This document shows, piece after piece, positions 42,601 through 55,022 of a DNA stretch of 64,000 bases. Source of the stretch: Plasmodiophora brassicae (Eukaryota; Endomyxa: Phytomyxea; Phytomyxea; Plasmodiophorida); contig CP145411.1 in the NCBI GenBank assembly GCA_036867785.1, positions 496,001 to 560,000 on the forward strand, given 5' to 3'. Positions within the stretch are counted from its first letter, which is position 1, and each line of letters begins with the position of its first letter. The translations under genes were made by a program, and so were the position numbers. The notes beneath the pieces were generated by a model, which worked only from the letters and a program-made list of their open reading frames with translations, had not been told where the DNA came from and searched no databases.

Positions 42601-44811
42601 GATGCAGCTATCGGCTTCGCGTACGTCGGATTCGATCCTGTCCACCTACCGTACAGCGATCGCCCATTGCTCGACGCTTGACAAGCCCCATTTTCTATGG
42701 GGTTCATTCATGGACACTCTTCTGCGCAGCGAGCTGGACGTTCAAATAGATGATTCGGACCGCCGTGACGTAATCAAGAAACTGGTGCCTGACATTATCC
42801 ACCATTATCTGCTGTCCGTGATGTCGAGCAGCGGGTATGTGTTCGACACGCTGCCTCGAGTCGTTACTTTATGGTGCGAGCATGCCGAAGTATTCGTCCC
42901 GAACGGTACGTCGAAATCGAAGGGTGGGCCGTCATCAAATCGTGTCAACGACGTCGCCGCCTGGATTAGCGACTGGATCAAAAAGGTCAGTCCACACAGT
43001 TCAGCATGGCATGGAATCACACATGCTCCTTTCAGGTCCCAGCTCACAATTGGTACGTCGTACTGCCTCAGCTGGTCTCCCGCCTTCAGAACGAGAACGC
43101 GTCTGTCCAAGAGTTTCTTACCGCCGTCATCGTGCGAACGTTTCTGGCCCATCCTCGGCAGTCTACCTGGATTGTCGCCTCGGTTCGCCTGGTCGTTTAC
43201 CTGTGGCCACCACGTCAACTGACGCCGATACATGCCACTGTAGATTGAGCATTACAAGAGTGACGAGCATCGCAATCCTGTAATGCGGATTTTAAAGTCG
43301 GTTGGTTCCAAGATGAATGGAGCCGCACGTGAAGAATTGCAGAGGGCGCAACGGCTTCTGTCCCTTCTCGTCGAGCTGTGCACGTTCCAAATCGCCAAGG
43401 AAATCAGGTCCACTCGCCTGCCCAGCAACGTTCGTCGATTCTTGAAAGCCAGCAAAGAGGCTCTTATGATGCCGCTTCAGTCTGCCATGACTGTCGCGAT
43501 TCCAGAACGTCCACCTGACGCACCGGGTGTCTCCTCGTCAGACGTGGTCAACCCCTTTCCTCTTGAAACGGTTATGATAACTGGCATAGATGACCATCTC
43601 AACATTTTGCCCTCCAAGGAGAAGCCTCGACAAGCGAGGTTCCTTGGGAGCGACGGCAGCTATCACTTGTTTCTATGCAAAGTAGAGGGCGAAGGTGCGT
43701 TGTCGACGTCTTGTGGACTGCGCGTGCCCTCATGCTTCTATGCTGCAAACTCAGGGGATATGCGAAAGAATTCACGAATGATGGAGGTTGCGAATGTTGT
43801 GAACAGGCTGTTCAGGGCGTCACCTGATTCTCGACGACGCCGTCTTCGCCTGAGGACGTATGCTGTTATGCCTCTACGCGAAGATTGTGGAATTATCGAG
43901 GTTTGTCGTTTGCGTTGCATTACGATGTGTCCTCTGGTTGTTTACTGCGTCCTGTAGTGGGTGCTGAATACGAGCGCCTTTCGAGCAATCGTGGATTTTT
44001 ATCAGAGCGACCTGCCCATGTCGGCTAAGCAGGCGGCTACCTACTACGAGGCACATGCATCTGAGCCTGTGGCTCGGTACCACCACTTGCGGAAGGTCAT
44101 GCAACCTCGCCTGCATCGCTTCTTCATGGACACTTTCCCTGAGCCCACCACGTGGTACGAAAATCGCATGCTGTTTACGCGGTCATGGGCTGTATGGGCC
44201 ATGGTAGGCCACATTGTCGGCCTTGGTGATCGTCATGGTGAAAACATCTTGCGTGGGTTTCCGACGCGCCTCTCGAGTATATCCCTGCGTCTAACCATCG
44301 CTACCTGTAGTGGATCGCTCCAATGGGGAAGTGATTCATGTCGACTTCGACTGCCTGTTTGACCGCGGCCTGAACCTGAGAACGCCGGAAGTCGTTCCGT
44401 TCCGCCTCACTGCAAACGCTCTAGACGGAATGGGAATCACCCAGGTAACAAACATTTTTAAGACAGCTGCTCCACAATGTGGTTGACAGCAAGCGTGTCA
44501 TATAGCATGAAGGCGTATTCCGAACCAGCTGCAACGTTGCAATGCGTGTCCTTCGTGACAACAGTGGCGTCCTGCAGAAATGCCTCGAGACGTTCGTGCA
44601 CGATCCGCTAGTTGAATGGAAAAGCAAGCGAGTTCTGCACCAAGGGCTTGGCGAGAAGGCTATGAAGAATGTTGAGAACCGCCTAGCCGGCAAGATTGCC
44701 AATTCCACCCTTCCGGTGTCAGTGGAGGGGTACGTCGATCATCTTATTCGAGCCGCCATGTCGCCGGATAACCTTGGGCGCATGTTCGTGGGCTGGATGC
44801 CCTGGAGCTGA
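36634..44811 (+). CDS. ATR: ATR checkpoint kinase (PIKK), 2500 aa
   Basis: Thirteen exons: 36634-36853, 36915-37444, 37494-39047, 39098-39216, 39279-41909, 41967-42261, 42311-42985, 43036-43182, 43244-43694, 43755-43900, 43958-44252, 44311-44444 and 44506-44811. Residues 1-1500 are HEAT-like helices. The FAT domain follows (HEERW-type SVWCRYLISR, ELLRARGNFSQALIVLEEHI). The kinase domain includes RQARFLGSDGSYHLFLCKVE, RLRTYAVMPLREDCGIIEW, the catalytic GLGDRHGENIL (about residue 2345), the metal-binding HVDFDCLF and VPFRLTANALDGMG. The FATC tail is SVEGYVDHLIRAAM ... FVGWMPWS. These are ATR-type rather than ATM/TOR motifs. The length is near the human 2644. Start ATG 36634 has an ACC context. 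The protein senses RPA-coated DNA with ATRIP and phosphorylates CHK1 and FANCD2, whose gene lies 5.1 kb away. Confidence 0.95.
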
Positions 44812-44963
44812 CCGATCCAGAACAACATCTGCCTTCCGTATTCTTAATGAACTCTGCGATAAACTATAATATTCCAGTCGCGAGTGTGACTGTTCCCGCA
44901 ATACGCCTCCGAGGCAGGAAGCATCAGTGTATTGACTTGGAGGCATGTTCTATCACAACGCGA

Positions 44964-45341
44964 TTACTTGTTCATGACTTCCGAGAGCTCGGAGAACTTG
45001 GCCTTGGCGCGCTTGTGTGTACCAAGCTGAACAAGAAGAATACATTCGTTAGTGCCACGTTCCCGAAAGCGGATGAATCAAACACGTACGCGCTTCTTTG
45101 CGAATCGCATGGCACGCTTCTGGCTGTTAACGCCGCCACCCTTGATCAGTTCGATAACGCGCTTCTCGTAAGGAGCGAACCCGGAGACGGAGCGGATCAC
45201 GCTTCGCACCAGCTTGCTGCGCGAGCCCAGCTTCCCCTTGCGGTTCGAGGGACGCTCGCGCTGCACGCGCTTGTTGACGACATGGCCTTTGGCAAGACCG
45301 CCGGCGATGCCGGGAACGGTTCCAGTCGGTCGCGCGAACAT
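44964..45341 (-). CDS. RPL36: Ribosomal protein eL36, 104 aa
   Basis: Two exons, 45341-45090 and 45026-44964, with a 63-base intron just before the C-terminal LGTHKRAKAKFSELSEVM. Conserved parts are GLAKGHVVNK, RPSNRKGKLG, VRSVIRSVSGFAPYEKR and KRAMRFAKKR. The length matches eL36 (about 105). It is a component of the large cytosolic subunit. Start is ATG 45341; the frame runs further upstream but homology begins here. It converges on ATR with a gap of 152 bases. Confidence 0.95.
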
Positions 45342-45602
45342 GGTGTCTACGGGTTCCCTGTGATGCGATGCAGCGCCCACGGACACCGTGGCGCACACCG
45401 CGCGTCGACTATACGAGCCGACGCGCTAATAATACATCCGGCCCATGGTTGATAGGGAATTTCGTCAGGTGGATTGTATTTTCAATATTTAGACCGACGA
45501 AGGAGACGGCTGATGCACATTACAGGTGGAGCAGGTACTCTATATGTGGACTATTTCTGCTTGGATAGTTGTGTAGGCGTTGTTGTGACGATGATGATGG
45601 GT

Positions 45603-46007
45603 TCAGAATTTCTCCGATGATGTGCGGCCGGTTCCCGATGATTTCGCCAATTTCGGGCAAGAGCTGATGCCGTGCAGGCCAGACGAGCAAAACCCGCAGA
45701 TGTGTGCGAACCGGCACTTGCTGCTACCTAGACGACACTGGCTTTCATTGAAGAACGAGCACGTGGCGTTGCCCAGAAAATCACGAGAATAAACGTATCC
45801 AGATCGGGTGGCGTTTCGTTGGAGCGGCGACGAGACACGCTCGCTTCGTCGTCGCGGTGCGGGAGACCGACTGCGCGACGAACGGTGCCCATGATCATTC
45901 TGTTGCGGTTTTGATTTCTTCAATGCCGTTGCTAGGGCTTCGTGGACGTTAAGCGACGTGTGGCGGTGCGAACGGTTTGGCGAATTTGCTGCCGACTGCA
46001 CAGACAT
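45603..46007 (-). CDS. CCCH plus CCHC zinc-finger protein, 134 aa
   Basis: A single open frame from ATG 46007. An Arg/Ser-rich stretch (HRSSRSRSPAPRRRSERVSS) precedes a CX7CX6CX3H finger (CSFFNESQCRLGSSKCRFAH). This is directly followed by a zinc knuckle, CX2CX4HX4C (CGFCSSGLHGISSC). CCCH fingers bind single-stranded RNA, and RS-like stretches suggest a splicing or mRNA-processing role, which is inferred. The C-terminal 18 residues could read into an intron. An additional upstream exon cannot be excluded. Confidence 0.6.
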   Translation of the reverse strand: MSVQSAANSPNRSHRHTSLNVHEALATALKKSKPQQNDHGHRSSRSRSPAPRRRSERVSSPLQRNATRSGYVYSRDFLGNATCSFFNESQCRLGSSKCRFAHICGFCSSGLHGISSCPKLAKSSGTGRTSSEKF

Positions 46008-46094
46008 ACAACCAGAATATGAGCATGCACCGGGGCGCGGAAAACCCAGAACGCAATCGAGGGGGACGAAAGAGAACGCGACACAACGAATCAG

Positions 46095-46595
46095 TCAACG
46101 AATCAAACGACTAACCTGACGACGCGACTTCGACGACGGCCACGACTTGGAGACGACGGCGCCCTCCGGGGTGGCTCGCGAATATACATGGCCGCCATTG
46201 ATTGCCGTTTCCGTGACGCCAGGTGATGGAGAGCTGGCAAAGATTGGCGGGCCACCTTCTTCAGCATTTAGGTGAGCTGCATTTGGCGGCGTAATCGTCA
46301 AGACGTGCGATGCGAAATCTTTCATCTGCTCGCAGAACTGGACGGCCTGTTCAGCAAAGACGCGCACGTCGGCCGCGATCGGGGTTTCCGATGGCAGCAG
46401 GACGACTTTGACGCCGCTCCCCTGGATCTGGTCCAGCAGCTGCGACAGCGTCGCCTGCGCTGCGCCGCGCGCCTGTCGCTCTTCGGACAGGGCCCGGCGC
46501 AGGACGTCGTTCTCGACCTGGAGGCGCGCGTACTTGCTGGCGAAATCGGCCAGGTCGGAGTACTGCAGGAGCGGGCCCTGCGCCGACTGCGACAT
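46095..46595 (-). CDS. Coiled-coil protein of unknown function, 166 aa
   Basis: ATG 46595. Residues 10-55 form an amphipathic coiled coil (FASKYARLQVENDVLRRALS). A hydrophobic strand and helix (VKVVLLPSETPIAADVRVFA) and a Ser/Pro/Lys-rich tail follow. No family recognised. It ends 87 bases upstream of the zinc-finger gene start, same strand. The frame is open further upstream without an ATG. Confidence 0.5.
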   Translation of the reverse strand: MSQSAQGPLLQYSDLADFASKYARLQVENDVLRRALSEERQARGAAQATLSQLLDQIQGSGVKVVLLPSETPIAADVRVFAEQAVQFCEQMKDFASHVLTITPPNAAHLNAEEGGPPIFASSPSPGVTETAINGGHVYSRATPEGAVVSKSWPSSKSRRQVSRLIR

Positions 46596-47044
46596 TGTCG
46601 TGCGCGTCCGCCGGCCGAACCTCCCCCCGTTGCAACCCGGGTCCCTCGACAAAAACTACGTGGCAAGTGTGTGGCCCGCGCCTGACGCGCCTCCGCCCAC
46701 GCCGTGCGACACCGCGGCGTGCGACAGCGGCAGCAGCTGAATTTCCCGACCGCAGCAATCGAATCTGCCACGCGGCATTTGCCTGCCCACGTCTTTTTTG
46801 GGACGGCTGCCGCGGCAAACGGGGGGCGGTGCCGGCCAGCCCCAGTGCCCCACGCCCACGGGCGCTGTTGACAGTTGGCCCCGCTGGCCGCTCGCTGCGT
46901 GACTGCCCTCCCCAGTCGCGGAGTCTGACACACGTGCCAGGTGGTTGTGCCAGGTGTTCACGTGCTGATCGCTATTGCTGGAGCGTACCAGAGTGGCTGG
47001 GCCGTCTCCGGCGCGCATGACGATTGTGTGTGGCCGGCAACCGT
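46596..47044. other. Intergenic, no feature seen
   Basis: Only GC-rich shadow ORFs between two minus-strand genes. Confidence 0.4.
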
Positions 47045-49655
47045 TTATTTCGTGTCGTCCACGATGCCGTCCAGTCGAGCCTTCAGTCGCACCCGGAACG
47101 GCTGAGCCAGACGTGGCGCGGGGCGGAACGGCACCCGCAGGCGGTCGTCGTGCGCGGGTGGCGAATCCGGTGTGGGTTCGGTTTGCGCTGGTTGTTCGGG
47201 GTCTGGGTTCTCGTGTAATGACCGGGAGATGCGCTCTTCGATGGCAGAGGTGTCGACCCGGATCTCGCGCAGCGATCGGATCAGCGTCGTACGCCTCTCG
47301 GTCGTGTCGACAATCACGTCTTCTTCATCATCGTCATCATCGCCGTCGTTATCGTCCTTGCTGCTGGCGGTCCGTCTCCAGGGCGTCACGATATGAGCAG
47401 GCCGGGGGTCGACCACACGAATACGCCGCCTGGCTGTTTCAGCTTGGTCCTTGGCCTCGATCGGTTTCCGGCGAGGCCGCCCGTGACGGGCACTCGACGT
47501 CGCTGGTGCGTTCGCCATCTGCTTGAATCGTTGAAGTTCGCGCTCCCAGCGTGTTACCGCTCGCGTGCACTGCCGAAGCAGACCCTCAACCCGGTTCTCA
47601 AACGTGTTGTTCCCGGATGGCAGTCTGTCTTTCGTCTCGGCCGGGGTCGCTTCCTGCAACGCGTCTCGCACCAGACGGCGAATGGTCACTGAAGGGTCGG
47701 CAATCGTCCGGGATCTCGACGGCGCCTTCTCAGCCTTGACCTCGATCGACGGACGCTCCTTCTGTGGTTCGCTCTGGACGCAGGCAATGTCTCGTTCGTC
47801 CTGATCGCAAGAAGGTTTGAAGACGGCGGGCGGGTTCGGTACCGCGGCGACCTCGCCCGGCGGCCTATGGAGGATACGACCTGCTGCTTCGGATTGGTTG
47901 CCGACCATGACGACAAAGGGCGTGTTGGGGTCATCGCAGAAGATGTGTATGCCGGGTGATGATTCAGCTGGCTTTGCAGGGGGCGACACATCACGAACGA
48001 GATATGGCGCAAGCGACGCCGAGCACCCGCCGCGAACATCCGGCAGGGCGCGCTTCGTCAGGTCGGTCTTGGCTTGCAATCGGGCTTGCTCGTGCACCTG
48101 TGCTGAATCGACCGCGGAGACGGCGTCAGGCCAGCGGCAACGGATCGTCTGTAAAACATCGTCCAGTTCGTCTGCGACCTTCTTCAGCGACGACGGCGGT
48201 GCCTCGACCACTTGCATGCACGGGCGACGCTGCGGTATCGAGACAGGCGGTGGCACGACCGCGTCATCGCGTTGTTCGGTGGGGACTCTGTCTACGTCTG
48301 GAACCGCCACCCCCGTCTCTGTCCTCGTATCCGTGTCTGTCGTGGCCCTTGACGTTTCTTCAGGCGTTAGGCGCTCTGTTCTTTCCGTTGTTACTCCTTG
48401 GCTGGCGGTTCGCCGGTGTCCTGACATGCTGGCTCTGGAAGGTGCCTTCGGGACCGGGGGTGCAGGAGGCGCGATTTCCAACTCCTGCAGTGGGTCCTCC
48501 TTCCACGACCGTCAGTCCGACCGTCATGCTGGGATAGTCTTTGTGCACATTACATGTGGGAAACGCGATGGAGCTGATGCTCGGTCTCTGGTCAGTACAG
48601 GGTGCTGTTAACCGACAGCACTGCGTAAGTGGGACGTTGACGAGATCTGGGCCGGTTGTTACTTACTCTCAGCAACTGCTCGACAGTGTTAGCCTCGTTA
48701 TCTGGGTCCAGGCACAAAACGATGAAATCCAGAAGGACCAACGAGCAGTTGCCAGATACAACGAGGCTATTCAGCATCTAATGTGTAACAGGCATGAGCG
48801 TAGGCGGGTTTTGAACTGGGTAGAACGTACGCGATCTGGGTCGTCGTTACAGTCCTGTCCCATTAGCAGTCGGAGAGCGGTGACGCCCAGGGCATGCACA
48901 TCTTCGGAATGATCGAATAAGCGGCAACCATCCTGGGGCCTCTCAGCCAGCGTTATTGCTGCATCCATGAACCCTCCTGATACCAAACTGAGCCATGACC
49001 ACGTAAGCGGGCTGGAGAAAGACCCGTGTATACCCAGGCGAAGGTCGCCGTGCGTCCCGACGAAGACCGTGTCGCAGGAAACATGGCGGTGCTGAAGTTG
49101 CCGACGATGGAGAACGGCGAGGCCTCGTAATATCGACGCGCAGACATCGATCACTTCTGCTTCGACGATAGCCTGGCGGCTGGTCTTCCCTAGTATCGTT
49201 AATACCGTCGTACATGTTCCGTCCAGTACGACCTAAGTTTGGGATCGTAAGGGCAGGTCCCGGCATTGAGGGATCCAACAACAACATACGTAATGGCGGG
49301 AGTCACGGTGGAACCTCCCAATCGCCGGCAGCGTGCAGGACGGGTCGTCTCGTAGGCAGGCATCAATGAGGTCGATGACCGCGCGAACACCTCGGTCCTC
49401 GCGTTCCGCGACGTTGTCCCCGACAACAACAACCATACGTTTGCCATCGAACGCCTTGTACAGTGTGAACCCACCACCGCTGCGATACGTCATCAATAAC
49501 AGCGCGCCCCTGGCCATGACGGCAACGCCTACGTACCATACCCGGCCAGCGTCGAGAAACTCTACATTGGCGAACGGCGTTCTGTCGTCGCCACCCCAAC
49601 GCCTGTCAGACGCGGCCATCGGCTGCTGCGATTCATATTGCGCTTGCGCGGCCAT
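47045..49655 (-). CDS. Pseudokinase with long disordered C-terminal tail, 777 aa
   Basis: Six exons: 49655-49290, 49232-49034, 48976-48831, 48777-48667, 48620-48549 and 48484-47045. Introns are 46-64 bases and all phases close. Residues about 40-300 follow a protein kinase fold: FTLYKAFDGKRMVVV, LRGLAVLHRRQLQHRHVSCD, GDLRLGGF, EDVHALGVTALRLLMG and LLDFIVLCLDPDNEANTVEQ. The HRD motif is HRH (residues 170-172) and DFG is GGF, so the catalytic base and Mg-binding Asp are missing and the protein is probably inactive. The last 480 residues are low-complexity, rich in Pro, Arg and acidic runs (DDNDGDDDDDEEDV). It could be a scaffold or allosteric partner. The kinase subfamily is not clear. The start at 49655 diverges from FANCD2. 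Confidence 0.7.
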
Positions 49656-49911
49656 CCCAATGACATCTGGACCCGCAAGCGGGTACAGCGGTTCTGCCTC
49701 GCACAACCCGCTGCTCCAACCGAGATCGCTATGTATGTAGGTAGGCAGGTAGGTAGTGTGGCCCACAACTGGAGACCAACTTGGTGGACAGGTTTTAGGG
49801 GAACCGCAGGTTGCGGGAGGCGGGAGCGCTGTTTTTGCGACGGCCAGCCCCCTTCACTTCACTCTGTCCAATCAGCCGCAGAGCTGCATATTTGCACCAA
49901 AGTAGAGTGGT

Positions 49912-52900
49912 ATGTACGAGGCGTCGTCGAGCAGGCGTCCAAGCAGCGGCAAGCAGGAGATCGGGGTGGAGAAGCGCCGCCGGCTGGCCCCTGGAGCAGG
50001 TGGTTCGCGGGCGCCCAGCGCGTTGCACGAACTGATCGAAGGCGGCGGCCACGTCGTGCTGAGCCGGGATCACCAGCCGCATCTGATCAGTCAGTGTGGG
50101 TTCCGGATTGGCGTGGGCATTGGTTGAGGTGAGATTGTATGGCGTAGATAATGGGCCTGAGGTGCGATGGTCTCTGGAGCGGAAACTGAGGGATAACCCT
50201 ACCGTGATCAATGAGTCAGATACATCGTCATGTTGCGTGGTCCAGCTGCCTGAATGTTTACCATGACCCAGGTTCATCAAGGAATTGGAATCGCTTCTAG
50301 AAGATGATAGCGAGCTCAGGAAGATCCTTCAGCCGTCGGCGACCAGTGGTTCGGACGAAGGCGATGTAATGCGATCGTCCGGCGAAAGTCTAATGCGCGT
50401 CCTGTTGGGAGTCCCGTCACTTCAGAAATCGCTCATCAAGTACCTCCTGGGGAGGATGCCTGAATTTTGCGAAGGCCAGGAGTAGGTTATCTGGCGCCTG
50501 TCTGCTGGTACCTGATCTGATGTTAACTCGTGCCACGAAGCAATTCGTCCCTCTGGACAGACGTCCCCCGGCTTATTCTGCATCAGCTGCGGTTCATGGA
50601 TACTGTATTCGATCAGGAAGATCTGATTGCTGCGCTGCTGGAACTCCTTGCCGCCTGTCCAGCATCGCTCCAGAAAGAACTTGTATCTGCAATTCCTGAT
50701 ATTGTCACCGATGGCGACCATTCGACTCTTGTCCTTGCCCTGCAAGAACTGATGGCGGATGATACCACGTTGACCGTAAACGTTCTCGATGCTCTGTCGA
50801 ACCTGGACATTGACGATACTCTAACAGTGCGTGTACGTTCGCCGCGCCCCGCTCACAATTTAATGTTGCTATTTGCAGGCAACAGTTCGGGATTCGGTCC
50901 AGTCGTTGCTTGACTCGTCTCCGGTTGACGATTTGCCAGTCATCATCAGATTCTTGCTCCAGACTTGCGACAAGAAGGATGCCGAAAAGGTGGCTGTGCG
51001 CACGTGACTTACGACTGTTCTACTCAGCGTATCGTCCTAGGTTGTGGCTTCCATCGCTGATAGCCTCAAGACCTTGGGGAGAGGGTCGGGCAAGCAGAGC
51101 GATGACGGCGTCATCCTCGTTATTGGTTAGACAAGGCAATTTAATAATTCAGTTTTAAGCTGACTGCGTTGCTTCGCAGAGCAAATTCGCCTTGGAATGC
51201 AACATCACAAGCGTCTGGAGACGGCTTGGTTGAAATACCTATCGACACTTGGCTCTCAACCTGCCGAGTTGTCACCCATTGCCGTTTGGTGCTTAGTTTT
51301 GCTCTCAGCTAACCCGGCCTATTCGACTCGGATAATCTCGATTGCAAAGAAATGGTTCAACGCCGAATGTGACAACGTCAATGGGGTACTGCGGCAAGCC
51401 CTTGTTCCCAGTAGCGAAGTGTGCGCCCTGATTTCCAAACCCGCTCTAGCACTCGCTGAGGTTGGGCCATGACGTACAGGTGGCTTACGGCGGATTACTA
51501 TGTTTCTGATATTCTTGCAGGTTATGATGCGCAGCGGTGATGCTACCCTCCAAGATGCAGCATGCCTAGTGTACAATTCTGTCTTTCAGCAGCTATCCAC
51601 CAGCACGCCCATCAAACATGTACTACCGTTGCGCCGTAGCAAACCTCTCATGACGTGGCTTTGTTCCTCAGGATATTGTGTCGTCTATAGTCACCCATAT
51701 TGGTTCCGGCGCCCCACGCGAAATGGACCATGCACTATCGCTTCTGGAAACCATGTGTACCAGCTCACCTCGTGAGATGGGACCATACCTCCCCTACGTC
51801 AAAGGAATCCTTGATTATTGCCATCGAATGACCAGCTTCCAGATTCGAACGTTCTTTAATGCGGTGGCAAAGGTAACACACCGTTTGTCTATCGGTATAC
51901 ATCTTTGAAGCCGGGCTGTTGGCAGTGCTATGCTGGCATGGCGAATGGGCGTCCTATGTCGATCCTGGACAATGCTTCAGATTTGATCATATTCATCAAG
52001 AAGAACTTTTCCCAGCCAAATTTTGTATTTCAGCGTGTCGGTATAATCGGGGCGTTGTCTTTCATCGCTCAAATAGGTGCAGTAGCATTCTTTTACTGAA
52101 CCTTGCTAACCGTACTCACTGTGTGTCCCAGCTCCTCGTGATTCTAGCGGCGCGAATCAAGGTAGCGAGCTCGACCTAATCCTCTTATCACCTCTTGCCG
52201 AATACACCAGCAAGTCATTTGTAAGTATCCCACCGTACGGAATGAGTGCCACTAACGTCCGCGTGCAGGGGTCAGCGGCGTTTCTCTGCGAGCAGCTACT
52301 GATTTTCCAGCGCACCATCCATTATGACGTTGTCGATCAGATTGCGAGGTACACTGCCGTTAGTCTCTTTGTTGTTGACAGTGCTGAAATAATTTAGTCG
52401 GATTCTCAAGGTGTACGCAGAGGCGTTTCTGTCGATACCTGACATTGGACCAGCAGTTGTCAGAGAGCATCCGAGGCTCCGGGTAACAGTGTCTTCATAG
52501 AGCACCGTTCATGCTGTAACCGGTGTTTGCCAGTCTGAACGGATGTATGGCTTCCCGGGCAGCGATGTCTGTATCCAGATTCTACCGGTTTTGTGTGACC
52601 GCGAAAAGCATGATGCATTTCAGATGCTCCCCTCCATGGCTGAACTGCTCAGTGAGTATGGTCGCGACCAGTCTGATGTGCGCGAAGAAGATGAAGATGG
52701 CCTTGTAACTGCTTCGGTTACACTTTTCGATTACGGCGTGCTAGAAGACATTGACTGCTTGGATAAGGAATCCATAGTCATTGCTTTCAGCGCGCTGCTT
52801 CACGCCGCGAACTGGTTCAGAGCGATCCTAAACGCGTTTTCTGGAAGTCTTGATGAGACAATAATCAGTAGGTGGTGCTCGTTATTGTTCGGCTCCACAC

Positions 52901-55022
52901 CCTGAAGAAAGTTTTACGTTTAGGGAATTGTATATCTCGTATCGCCGATATCATCGATATCATTTCGCGAATGAAACAGTTTCCAAGTGACGTCGTGTCT
53001 TCTCTGGTACCGATTGGCCTACCTGCTACGAAGCGAGCACTGTTAGCTACCTCTAAGGTACCAGGTTGACGGTGTCCTTTGCCTGCCTCTAATTCGGTTA
53101 GGTATCCAAAACGAAAAAGTCCAGTGACGAGGTTATAAGTTCCAGACTTGAGGGACTGATGCGGCCATTCACGGTACCCTGTTATGTGTATGCATGACTG
53201 CTCGACCTGACACGGTATGTCGAAGCCACGGGTCTTTACGTTGCTGACGCAAGAGGTCCAGTTTTCTGTTTCAACTGCCTCAGATCAGGACCGAACTATG
53301 GGCGTCATGCATGTCCGTTATCTCATCACTCGCATATGTGTTCAGTCTTGACTGGCTGCTCCTCAGGTCGATATGCTTCTGTACGTGCTCGCTGAGCTAC
53401 ACGAGTCCCTCAAGGGCGCTCTGTCGCGTACGGTGACTATTCGATCCCCCAAGCGTTCCCCGGCGGGCGGTGATGACAGGTTCCAGTGCGACGCGCTGGA
53501 CTACCTTGCACTGCTCGGGTACGGAAAGCAGAATGACGTCACCGATTGTGGTCGCCGACGCGTGTTCTGGTGCCTCGGCGAGCATCTACGTCGACTTTTG
53601 AATCCTGGCGATGAAGCCAGGCTTGATGAGCTCGATAGCGTTAGTGCTGTGTGACGAAACTTTGTTGCCATTTCTAACTGTCGCCACCTTATAGGATGTG
53701 GTGGAGCGCTGCATTTCAACCATTCTCCGATGCCTTCACCTTTGCATTAATTGTTCGTCACTGAAAGCTCCAGCCGGGCAAGCCGTTTTGGTCGCCATCA
53801 TAACCGATTTCTGCTCGATCGAGGGGGATCACGGTGAGAACATCCGCCTTGGTGTTGCCCGTCGCAACCTGGCGGACAGACTGTTAGATCTGCTTCCGAC
53901 TGAGCTCCCGCCGACCGTTCCAGTAACAATATGCCAAATTGTTGCCGATCTGCTCGAATCATCCTCCATCGACGACCATGGTCGCCTGTCCCAACGATTA
54001 TCAGCGAGCGCATTCGCCCTCTTGACCGAGCACTGGCGCGATGAGTACAAACCGAAGGCAAGCAATGTTGGCGTACTTGCGAACCTATACATCAACTACG
54101 CGCCGCATCCCTGCCAAGTCATCCGTTTGTTCGCGACACGGTATTTCCCTGCCATCATTCGCCGGCGCAATGTTGAGGGCGAAAACGACAACGAGGAAGA
54201 TGCCCCGCCCCCGAAGGCCCTGAACAAGCAGACGCTGGTCTATTTCCTCAAATCGGTCCGCGAAAACCTTTCGGAATGCTGGTGTTCTTCTGACCGTGTA
54301 TTGCGGCAGTGCCTGACGCATCTGTCCAAGTCACTAGACATTTCCCGAGGCAATGTCCTAGAATTCGTCGGGGACCTGACCACCAGAGCTGAACTGTTTG
54401 CCCAACTACAGGAACTGGTGGCGTCGTTTGCCAAGACGAGGTACCACCGTGCATATGCGCCGTCGTCCACAATGCTGCCAGCTTACGTCCTTCGCCCAGT
54501 GCTCTGAATGTCGTTATCCACGCTGGACAGTCATTTGTTGATGGCATCATGAAGCACTTCCCGTACCTCAGCAAGAATTTCGATGGCTACCGCAAGCCGA
54601 TCATTCACCTGATCGAGGTCGTGCAAAAGTCCACGCGTATCATGCAACGCATCTGCGCCCACGTCAAGTCGCTGAAAACGGCGTCGCTCTCCGCACGCGT
54701 CCCTGCCCTTAAGCGCACGCTGGAGGCCTTCATCTTCAAAGTCAAGGAGCTGTTCATCTCCAACGACATCCTGGCCGTCGCGAAGTTCTCCTGCTCGAAC
54801 CTCAAGCACCGGACGATTGACGGTCGCGTCGTCCGCGACAGCGACGCCGAAGACAACGAGGGATCCGACGAAGACGACGACGTACCCGAAGACGAAGAGG
54901 GGGACGGCGACGAAGAAGAAGACGGCGACCCAGACGAACCCGATGAAGAGATGGAGGAAGATTCAGGCCTAGTCGACGACGATGAACGCACCGTCGACGA
55001 CAACGACATGGACACCGTGTGA
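49912..55022 (+). CDS. FANCD2: Fanconi anaemia protein FANCD2, 1366 aa
   Basis: Twenty exons: 49912-50089, 50148-50214, 50272-50481, 50541-50826, 50879-50989, 51041-51125, 51180-51460, 51521-51619, 51672-51872, 51926-52076, 52132-52220, 52269-52348, 52398-52482, 52534-52867, 52924-53057, 53102-53173, 53226-53312, 53367-53648, 53695-54440 and 54500-55022. All phases close. Conserved stretches are VPRLILHQLRFMD, LTVNVLDALSNLDID, DDLPVIIRFLLQ, YLPYVKGILDYCHRM (Lys at 51801-51803, about residue 483, aligned with the monoubiquitinated human Lys561), QRVGIIGALSFIAQIG and AANWFRAILNAF. The very acidic C-terminus (DEDDDVPEDEEGDGDEEEDG) is typical of the family. It clamps DNA with FANCI in interstrand crosslink repair and is an ATR target. 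Start ATG 49912 opens a basic, NLS-like stretch (VEKRRRLAPG). Confidence 0.93.

Noticed and set aside
43695-43754. Apparent extra coding segments in ATR
   Set aside because: This 60-base segment has GT-AG ends, and removing it restores alignment to the kinase family. In SSRP1 (29434-29490), CFIm25 (35708-35761) and DCAF15-like (60282-60335), in-frame segments with GT-AG ends were likewise treated as introns.
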